In this document: positions 56,569 through 64,000 of the stretch, in pieces
How positions within the stretch are numbered: position 1 is the stretch's first letter
Layout of the letters: each line of letters opens with the position of its first letter
Source of the DNA: Agriotes lineatus
Taxonomy: Eukaryota > Arthropoda > Insecta > Coleoptera > Elateridae
Reading direction: 5' to 3'
DNA length: 64,000 bases
Assembly: GCA_940337035.1 (NCBI GenBank)
Contig: CALNHX010003527.1
Coordinates: 1 to 64,000 of the forward strand
Notes under the pieces: generated by a model
The model's database searches: none
What the model was told of the DNA's origin: nothing
The model's input: the letters and a program-made list of their open reading frames with translations, nothing else
Translations under genes and position numbers: made by a program

Positions 56569-57318
56569 GTATGTATCTTTATTCACTATCTCCTCCGAAG
56601 ATACTGGAAGGATTAAATTGTATGATAGCTTAAAATTTTGCAAATTTTTAGGCTTAGATCGTAGGCCGGTTTTTATTTTAAAAAAAGTACGAAAGAGTAA
56701 AGTAAAATTAAATTATATTTAATTTAATTCAATCGTGTAATTTTAAATCAAACCTTACCGGGCAAAATAAAGAGCAAAGTCAGGAGAGAGAGTGGGCGGT
56801 GGAGAGCGGGTGAAAAAAGGTTTCCCCCTTTATCTCAAGTCCATGTAGCACCCTTTCCCACCGAAGCGTAGCTCGAGTGATTCACTAGTACTGTAATATT
56901 AGTGGTCGGCTAAACCCATAAACACAGTAGATAGATGAACAAAACGTTGAAAAATAAAAAAAAATTAAATAATAATAATTGATTTCAAAGCTGTTGTGAT
57001 TTATTTCGAATTTATGTAGGTAACTTTTATTCAATTAACAGTTTAACGTTATACGTTTATTGACATTTGTTATGTTTGTACTGTTATTTGATTTCCATGG
57101 CAACATTAAATTCCATGGAAATAAATACTTTCCATTTTGGGGCAGTAAAATATTGTATTATTCCCATTCGTGCAAAAACTTCTTTAATCTCCCAAGTGAC
57201 AATGTCCTTCGTTTCCTTCGGTCGCCTCATGCATTTCATATATATTCAGGATTAAAGTATTAGTTTAACCCCTTTGTGCCTAAATAATTGTTACTTCCAT
57301 AGGGAATGTACATTTAGA

Positions 57319-57502
57319 GCCGGTTGCAGAAAGCAATGTTAAGTCTGGTGTTAGCTAACGTCGCGTCAAAGTGAACAAAATCGCATCAAATTTTGTTTAC
57401 TAATGTATTAGTTACCATAAGTATTTGAGATTTGATTTGTTTTTGTTCACTTTGACGTCGCGTTAGCTAACACCAGACTTAACATTGCTTTCTGCAACCG
57501 GC
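57319..57502. repeat. MITE with about 60-bp TIRs
   Basis: GCCGGTTGCAGAAAGCAATG pairs with CATTGCTTTCTGCAACCGGC. The match continues through GTCTGGTGTTAGCTAACG. The interior TTTGTTTACTAATG is shared with the MITE at 61898-62085, so the two are related. Confidence 0.8.
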
Positions 57503-57509
57503 CCTTAAT

Positions 57510-58740
57510 TTAGTAAATTATTTGTATATTACTTGTGAAACGGCAGCTAGTACAATTTATAAAACTTATATTTTTACAAATTCATCACTGCCACGAATAT
57601 TGCTAACAAAGTTTTCAGACATTAAAATTTGAAATGCTAATTTCAGTCTTGATTAATAAAGTATCACCTTTTTTAAACTCATCCCTTGCTATGCTCAGGC
57701 TTCAAACCATACTAAGGAGAGTAACTTACTTCCCCTAAGATCAATTTGGCAAAAGAATGAAATAAGAAAAACGTTTTTTAGTGTTATCACTTTCGTCGCA
57801 ATTTCTTACATACCTATTTTTCAAAAGGGAAGGAATTTCTTCAAATCTGTTTTCACTCACATTTTTGAGAAAAACTTGCAAAAACGCTTGAAAATTCAGG
57901 AAACAATGACAATTTTCAAATATAGCAATCGGTTCTACTAAATCGCCTAGATTATCTAGTTGGTAGGTATTTATCATCCATCAACATCATTGTTAACATA
58001 ATCTACCATTTCATTTTTTTTTCTAGGTCACATAAAATAGCATATACCGGGTGAAAATGAGACCAGGGCCATGCTTATATCTCCTTTATTTATGAATCAA
58101 TTTGGATAAAATTTGATACGTGGATATTAGACATAATTTCTGATTGACCGATAGATACAGTTAAAATGGTCAACTTCCGGTGAAACCGGAAGTGGCATTA
58201 ACTTTGATTTTTTAAATAGATCACCCTATACATTTTAGGCTTTTTGGAATGTACAGCTCAAATTACATACGATACTTTTGCTAAATTTTAATTTTTCAAA
58301 ACAAAACCTTTTTTTTTTCCTAGAAGGCCGTGATTGGAGAAAATGTGTTCTAAATGACTCTAATAACCCATAAAAATACATATTTTATTAATTTGATGAA
58401 TAACAAATTGCTCATGAAGAAATAAAATTTACTAAACGTGTTTTTTGAGAAAAAGTCAGTTTTTTTAAATGGCAACTACCAATGGCCATTATGCCATTAG
58501 ATAGAAAATTTAATTACCAATCTATCGATAGGCAATATGCATCACTTTATCTTTATATGAATCGGAAACATGTTTAATTAATGAAATCTTTAAATATTTT
58601 TGAGAAATACCTAAGCAAATTTGACAACACCGCCGTATGTAATTTGAGTCGTAGATTTCGAGAGATTCCGATAATCATAAATATTCAGAAGAACCCATTT
58701 AAAAAATCAAAGTTATAACATTTCCGGTGTCTACTGTTTA
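57510..58740. other. Unassigned stretch, possible TE end at 58047
   Basis: A 78-codon minus frame at 57977-57741 has no recognised motif. ACCGGGTGAAAATGAGACC at 58047 has the look of a TIR start, but I could not find its partner with confidence. Confidence 0.3.
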
Positions 58741-58746
58741 ATAACA

Positions 58747-58836
58747 GTTAGGTTTTGCGTCAGTCTCTGTCAAAACTGACCCAAATCTAACCTGCTAACA
58801 TAGAATTTGACATAGACTTACAATGCCACCAATATA
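58747..58836. repeat. TGTTGG palindromic MITE, partial copy
   Basis: It keeps GTTAGGTTTTGCGTCAGTCT and TCTAACCTGCTAAC with the ATGCCACCAATA end. The left terminus is lost. Confidence 0.5.
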
Positions 58837-58908
58837 TTATTCATACGATAGAATTTCCACAGCCCGCTAAGAATCAGTTTTTTGGATCTCTCGATATTAT
58901 TAGTTATT

Positions 58909-58911
58909 GAA

Positions 58912-58943
<32 letters not shown>

Positions 58944-60605
58944 TTTATTCATCAAGATAGATGTTTACAACAAAAAGACACATAATTCATTTACAAACAG
59001 ATTTGACATATAGTCCATTTACTTGACATCTGCACTGTCAAACTGACATGTTGGCACCACTGCTATTTTTCACATTTTAACAATTAAATTACTGTACAGT
59101 CTAATAAAAACGCATTATTTTTGAGGTATAGTAAAGACATTTTTTTAAAATTTGACACTGACAGTGCAGATGTCAAGTAAATGGACTATAGTTAGAACAT
59201 AACCTTTTAAACTGAGATACATTTGTTGCCTGTTTCGCTTCATCAGGCATTTCATTATATAATTTTAAACCTTTGTAATATAGATTTTTTTGTGAACACG
59301 CTTTCATTGTTGTAGGTAATCTAAAATTATTTACACTTCTTGTCTCATAACCATGTATATCTCTATTGTATACAATAAATTTATTTAAATATGCAGGTAA
59401 TTTGTTATTAACAATTTTAAAGATCAGAATTAACGTATTAAAATAAATTCGCGGTTTAATACTAAGCCATTGCAGCGTTTCCAACATTAAATTGATGCTG
59501 GTTCATTTATTACAAAATAGAATAATACGCATTGCTCTATTTTGTAGCTTTTGTAGACGCTGCAATTCACCTTCGTTGGCTATAAATAACACGCTAGCAC
59601 AATATTCAAAATGTGGTGCAATAATTATTTTGTAAACAAGTATCCTCGACCACAAGTTTAATTTGGAGCGATTCGCCCAAAGAAACCAATTTTTTTAGCT
59701 GTTCCTTAAAATATAGCCTATTATCTATTACAATACCAAGATATTTTATTTTAGGGACATATTCAATTACTACATCGTCAAAAATTACACTAGTTATCGT
59801 ATTGGTTAATAATCGTCCCCTACTGATAATCATTGCTTTTGTTTTAGATGTATTTAACTTAAGCTTGTTCAATTTTAGCCATTTAGGTATATTTTTGAGG
59901 TCACTATTTAATTTATTTACTGCATCGTTCACATTTATATTGGCACTAGCTACCAGAGTGTCATCTGCGAATAAGTTATATTGACAACCTTGCACTGCTA
60001 AGTTTATATCATTAATGTAGAGGATAAACAAAAGAGGGCCTAAAATTGAGCCTTGAGGAACCCCTAAACACACTTCAACTGCTCGAGAAGCTTCATCTTC
60101 GTATCTAGTAATTTGCTGCCGGCCACATAGATAATTCTTGAACCATTTTAATTCGAATCCCTTTATTCTGTATTTTTCCATTTTTGCTAAGAGCAGATCT
60201 CTGTCGATTGTTTCAAATGCTCTTCAGGTCTATGAACGCTGCTACTATTTTTTTCCCCATGTTCTATATCCTCTTTTCAGTTCACTTAAACTAAATTTAA
60301 TGAAGTTTCACAAGAGTGATCTTTTTGGGAACCTGGTTGTTCACTAATTAGAATTTTATTTACCTCTAAATAATTTTTTTGTTGTTCCTTAGCTATATGT
60401 TCTATGATTTTTTCGAACGCAGGTAACATATTGATTGGTCTGAATTCTGAACTATATTTTGTTCCGTTTACTTTGGGTATTGGACTAACAATTGCCGTTT
60501 TCCAAATTTCAGGAAAAATCCCAGTTGCAAACGATCCATTAATAATCTGCAACAGCATCTCTCCTATCACTGGTAAAGCGTCACAAATTAATTTAGGGTT
60601 CAAGG
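58909..60605 (-). pseudogene. CR1/jockey-like LINE, antisense and broken
   Basis: In minus order: IFPEIWKTAIVSPIPKV and FRPINMLPAFEKIIEH (60603-60286); FIDLK, a lost base, then AFETIDRDLLLAKM (about 60240-60182); VPQGSILGPLLFILYINDI and NLFADDTLVASAN (60181-59606); then LQWLSIKPRIYFNTLILIF and the post-RT tail (59487-59173). Motif A and the FADD box survive, but there are frameshifts. A MITE (59011-59188) cuts the tail. The 3' end is a tetranucleotide run (TTAC on this strand, 58909-58941), typical of such LINEs. Endonuclease sequence is absent, so the copy is 5'-truncated. Confidence 0.85.
59011..59188. repeat. TAGTC MITE, copy 2, with TA TSD
   Basis: It begins TAGTCCATTTACTTGACATC and ends with its complement. 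TA lies at 59009-59010 and 59189-59190. It is inverted relative to 41615-41793 and inserted in the LINE tail. Confidence 0.85.
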
Positions 60606-61080
60606 ATCAAGAACTGTGTTCTGTGGAATAACAGCTTCTATGATTCATTCTGATTGTAGGTAATTCAATGGATTGCGTTCTGCCAGTCAAAAATGTAGAA
60701 AACCAATTCAAAATATTTCAGTGTGCACTGTGTAACTGTAAGTTGTCCAAAAGTATATATGATCCACACACAGAGGCGTAGCTAGAGATCAGCCGGCCCT
60801 ATATCATAAACTGCCAAGTGGGCCCCCACCCCATCAGGGTATTATCAAATAAACGTATACAGATACAAACACAATTTAATTTTTTAACAAAATGAAATAT
60901 AATTAGGAAAAACTAATAAAAATAAATAAAAAAGTATTATTTAATTACATATTACTAACAGATATATTGCGTAAAAAAAGTGTAAAACATAGTTTACAGT
61001 TTACTTATTTATATCTACATAAGTAAGAAACAAGTAAATGTTAAGAGACAAGAAACAAGGTTAAAGTAAATAATAATTAT

Positions 61081-61877
61081 TTACAAAGTTACTTGGCAAA
61101 CTTTTTTCTCGGCGAAAATGTTTAGAAGACGTTCCATATTTGGATATAATTTTAATTTTTTAAGCTCTTTCTTTTCGGTAGATAATATGGCTAAATCCCA
61201 TAGCCGTTCTTGTGTCATCGTACTCCTTAAGCAGTTTTTCAAAAGTTTTAATTTTGAAAAGCTTTCTTCTGCTGATGCTACCATAGCAGGAATTGTCAAA
61301 AACAGCATACAAGCAGTTATTACCTCGGAAATGTTTTAACCCATAGGTACTATTAGATTTTATTAATATTAATTCTGTTAATTGTATGAATCTGTTCAAT
61401 TTCTGATTTTAGGCATGTTTTTAGCGAAATTAATTGATCATAAAAGCTATCCGTTAAATCATCCTTGTATTTGTTTATAAATTCTATTGATTTCATTTTA
61501 ATTCCTTCCTTAGACACTGCTATTAATTTATCTGGTTGCAAAATTTCAAAGGCGGTATTGACGAGATGCAAACTATTAAACCTTCTTGTACTCTGTGAAA
61601 TTAAAATGTCCAAACAGTGATAGTTTACATTTACTTTGAAGTAAGATTTTGGATCAGAAATTCTTTCATCTACAGCCAGTTCATCGAAAAATCGTTTAGT
61701 TCTCCTATATCTTTTGTTTTCAAACACTGATTTTACACTACACTGTTCAGCCAAAACTTCGGAATTCCTTTGCAAAGAAGCAAATCCTTCCTCGGTCCTT
61801 AAAGTATTAGTTCTTTGTAATGCCTTAGATATGGGCTTAATTATTTTAAACATATCAGTAAACATATTAATTAGCAA
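61081..61877 (-). pseudogene. hAT transposase C-terminal part
   Basis: 61877-61353 carries KALQRTNTLRTEEGFASLQ and FENKRYRRTKRFFDELA, with sequence typical of ZMYM/hAT-like transposases. After a frameshift, 61308-61081 has MVASAEESFSKLKLLKNCLR and MTQERLWDLAILSTE, the hAT dimerisation domain. The BED finger and first catalytic residues are missing, and the frames are broken near 61350, so the protein is inactive. Confidence 0.88.
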
Positions 61878-61897
61878 GAGAAATTCGTAACATTAAC

Positions 61898-62085
61898 AGC
61901 CAGTCTTATAAAGGCCACTAATCTGACGTTAACTTTAATTCGCTGTTAAAATAAACAAAAGTGCATCAAAATTTGTTTACTAATGAATAAAATGTCATAA
62001 GCACTGACGTTTTGATGCGCTTTTGTTTATTTTAACAGCGAATTAAAGTTAACGTCAGATTAGTGGTCTTTATAAGACCGGCCGT
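61898..62085. repeat. MITE inside the hAT element
   Basis: GCCAGTCTTATAAAGGCCAC pairs with GTGGTCTTTATAAGACCGGC. The match runs on through TAATCTGACGTTAACTTTAA. It is a relative of the MITE at 57319. Confidence 0.75.
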
Positions 62086-62756
62086 AAGTATTTTTATTAT
62101 ATTTTGACAACTGTGTCGTTCCTCTTTGTTCTTAGTTATCAATTTTTTACTATTTATTTACATGTGTTTTATTTGCAATAAGCAGTATGCACACTAAGAA
62201 AGGGTTAGTTTTAATTGCAAGTAAGACAAAAGACTGCGGCTGCGCCGGTGTCGAGCTCATTCTATTTGTAATTGGAGGGGGCGGAGCGGGGGGGAGGAGT
62301 CAAACACCTTCCGTCTATATAAACCGAAATTCTTAATTGACAAATTTTTTGAGAGGTTGAGCTGCACCCCCTGGCTCGTGGGCCCTGTATCATTGATACG
62401 GCAGATATAGCAGTAGCTACGCCCCTGTCCACACAGTCAAATGCCCTCTGTTAAGATCACAAATTGGGCATCCTCCTGTGTTGATATTTTTCATCACCTG
62501 TTTGTAAAATTCATGAATCGCTGTAAGTGTTGATATATGGGATCTAAACACACGCTGATTTGAATTTCAATTTCTTTTATATAGTTATTTAATCTATCGA
62601 GCATGGCACACTTGAATATTTTAAAGAAATTAACTAAACTGGGCGATAGTTATCTACACAATCCTTATCCCGCTAATGTATACAAATGGGTATAATATTT
62701 GATAATTTTAATGAGTTACGAACTATACCTGGTTGCAGTGGAATAGGTATTAAAAA

Positions 62757-62850
62757 TGCTATTCATTTTACCAATACTGCTGCACGTTGCTATAGTTTTA
62801 AATTTATTTTTCAGCGACTACTTATTTAGTAAACGGAGTAGCCCACATGA
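62757..62850. repeat. Copy of the segment adjoining exon A stubs
   Basis: AAAAATGCTATTCATTTTAC to TAGTAAACGGAGTA matches 42848, 44405 and 54730, but the exon A part is absent. This suggests the adjoining segment is itself a mobile repeat that fused to exon A. Confidence 0.55.
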
Positions 62851-62859
62851 TAATAGTAT

Positions 62860-63200
62860 ATTATGTTATTAGGAGCAAAAGCTATATTTTATGTGGCGAG
62901 GCTGGACGGGTTATCTGCCGAGCTTGCGAGGCAGATAAGTACAGCCGAGCCACATAAAGATACTTTTGCTCCGAATAACATATAGTATTTTTTCTTCAAA
63001 CGTTTTTATAACAAATTATTTAAAACTTTGTGAACAAAATACGAAGAAAATTACATGATCTCGTCAGCGGGAGATAATATTATCTGCCACTGACGAGCGG
63101 CAGATAAAGTCATCAGCGGCAGATAATAACTTTATCTGCCGCTTGGCAATAAAGTGACAGTTTAGCATCATCAATCCAGCAGTATAATGCCATATTTTAC
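62860..63200. repeat. Palindromic element and GCGGCAGATAA repeats
   Basis: AGGAGCAAAAG pairs with CTTTTGCTCC across a CCGAGCTTGCGAGGCAG centre (62870-62985). Next to it, GCGGCAGATAA recurs in both directions (63095-63150), giving a small inverted cluster. No coding content was seen. Confidence 0.6.
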
Positions 63201-63225
63201 TGCCGTTTGAAGAAAAAATTATTTT

Positions 63226-63472
63226 TTTTAATAGCTATTAACATATCTAGGAATGTTATGAGTATCATAACTGCCGCAGATGTTGTATTGAAATCCGAGC
63301 TCGTAGGCTGTTATGATTCATAACATCCGTGATTTGTTCAATAGTTTATCGGTTGCCATGTAGGGTAATGGTTGCCATGTACGGTAATGGACTATTACCG
63401 TACAGATCAGTTATGATTTAGTTACCAGCCTACTTTTGTATACGTAAACAAGGGATTAATATCCTGCAACCG
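63226..63472 (-). repeat. Dispersed repeat, inverted copy of 4257-4524
   Basis: It runs from AATAGCTATTAACATATCTAGG to GGGATTAATATCCTGCAACC and matches the first copy in reverse. The small difference is an added GTTGCCATGTA(C/G)GGTAATG duplication at about 63350. Confidence 0.65.
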
Positions 63473-63962
63473 ATAAATTAAATTTACAGATGAGATAGGT
63501 TGTTGAGTATTTGATATTAGCTTTTTAACACTTTATAAGAAACTTGTGCTGAACATGTTAGTTATGGCACCTGTTAACATTTTACCATCTTATTACTTGG
63601 ATTGATTGTTTCATACTACAATTATTCATACCAGTACATTCCTGATATTTTTCAACACAAAATTAGAACAGAAAAAAGAGAAAAATAAAAGTAATATCAA
63701 CAACACACAGTAAAGAATCAAAAGAACATAATTGGACAAGTAATTTTAACACGCACTACTTAAATCAATTTTGACAGAAGTAGCCATAGATTGTTATTCA
63801 TCATATTTCAAATTTAAATAATTATAGCTTCTGAGGGAAGCATGTTTGACCATACATATACATGGTGATTCAAATTAAGTGTGCACCATTGCTATCTTTG
63901 TCCAATCTTGAAATTAAATAGCAGCGACATTACTGTGATGCGGATTGGAAAGAAAAGGGAAG

Positions 63963-64000
63963 ATGGATCTGCAAGACCGCTACGCGTTGGTTCGCAAAGT
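63963..64000 (+). other. Possible start of a transposase frame, cut by window end
   Basis: ATG followed by DLQDRYALVRKV runs off the window. About 100 bases upstream, CATGGTGATTCAAATTAAG looks like a TIR start. The fragment is too short to assign. Confidence 0.2.

Larger units (their letters stand above)
60771..62427 (-). mobile_element. hAT transposon with 8-bp TSD
   Basis: The TIRs CAGAGGCGTAGCTA and TAGCTACGCCCCTG differ at one position. TCCACACA lies at 60763-60770 and 62428-62435. At 1657 bp it is internally deleted and keeps only the 3' half of the transposase. A MITE (61898-62085) is nested in it. Confidence 0.92.
60606..62700 (-). pseudogene. Second LINE RT fragment, split by a hAT element
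   Basis: On the minus strand, 62700-62436 encodes KDCVDNYRPV and scattered RT tracts. RAFDCVDH (motif A region) spans the hAT insertion point. After the hAT, 60762-60606 gives IGFLHF, RNPLNYL and a degraded VPQGTVLGP-like PQNTVLDP. Similarity then ends where the other LINE begins. Stops and frameshifts are frequent. Confidence 0.65.

Noticed and set aside
57741..57977. 78-codon minus frame with several Cys residues as another zinc-finger exon.
   Set aside because: The cysteines and histidines do not fit C-x2-4-C...H-x3-5-H, and no acceptor in the shared phase is present.
63100..63160. GCGGCAGATAA repeats as a CRISPR-like or operator array.
   Set aside because: They are inverted rather than regularly spaced direct repeats in eukaryotic DNA, and fit a small palindromic element.

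Overview
The window is AT-rich, intron-like insect DNA packed with transposable elements. The elements include several non-LTR retrotransposon clades, Tc1, PIF/Harbinger, hAT, solo LTRs, tRNA-derived SINEs and many TIR miniature elements with 'CAGTGTGTCC' or 'CAGGGTGTT' ends. The mix and style fit a beetle or a related insect with a large genome. That placement is inference, because no marker gene is present.

The only host gene I can support lies on the minus strand. It is a series of short 3'-terminal exons, each coding a pair of C2H2 zinc fingers of the longitudinals lacking (lola) type, in which the first finger is followed by C-G-K-E-P or C-G-V-D-P and then a second finger. In lola-type genes a shared 5' BTB part is spliced to one of many alternative zinc-finger 3' exons. 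I find six intact exons: 55167-54965, 44866-44661, 43761-43556, 37233-37028, 36781-36591, 23706-23489, plus a seventh at 20029-19785. Three are decayed (34721-34443, 27261-27083, 13122-12953), and there are three 30-bp stubs of one exon. The intact exons each have an acceptor AG, a stop and, where checked, a nearby AATAAA. All the clear acceptors use the same phase, with two bases before the first full codon. The BTB exons would lie to the right of the window.

Region by region: 1-12.6 kb is repeats only, including a 150-bp satellite split by a 1.5-kb fold-back element. 12.6-18.3 kb has one decayed exon, then a 5-kb TIR element carrying a broken gene of an unnamed animal family, itself interrupted by a Harbinger transposon. 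18.3-36 kb has widely spaced zinc-finger exons among solo LTRs, MITEs and two GC-richer tracts. 36-56 kb is a segmentally duplicated block in which a two-exon unit (exons A and B) recurs four times. It also holds a nearly full-length LINE inserted in a Tc1 element, and a four-level transposon nest. 56-64 kb has a third solo LTR, two antisense LINE fragments, a hAT element with perfect target duplication, and more MITEs.

The two observations I rate highest are these. First, the four copies of exon B differ mainly at the DNA-contacting positions of the first finger helix. Second, an unnamed gene family is carried between terminal inverted repeats at 13.3-18.3 kb.
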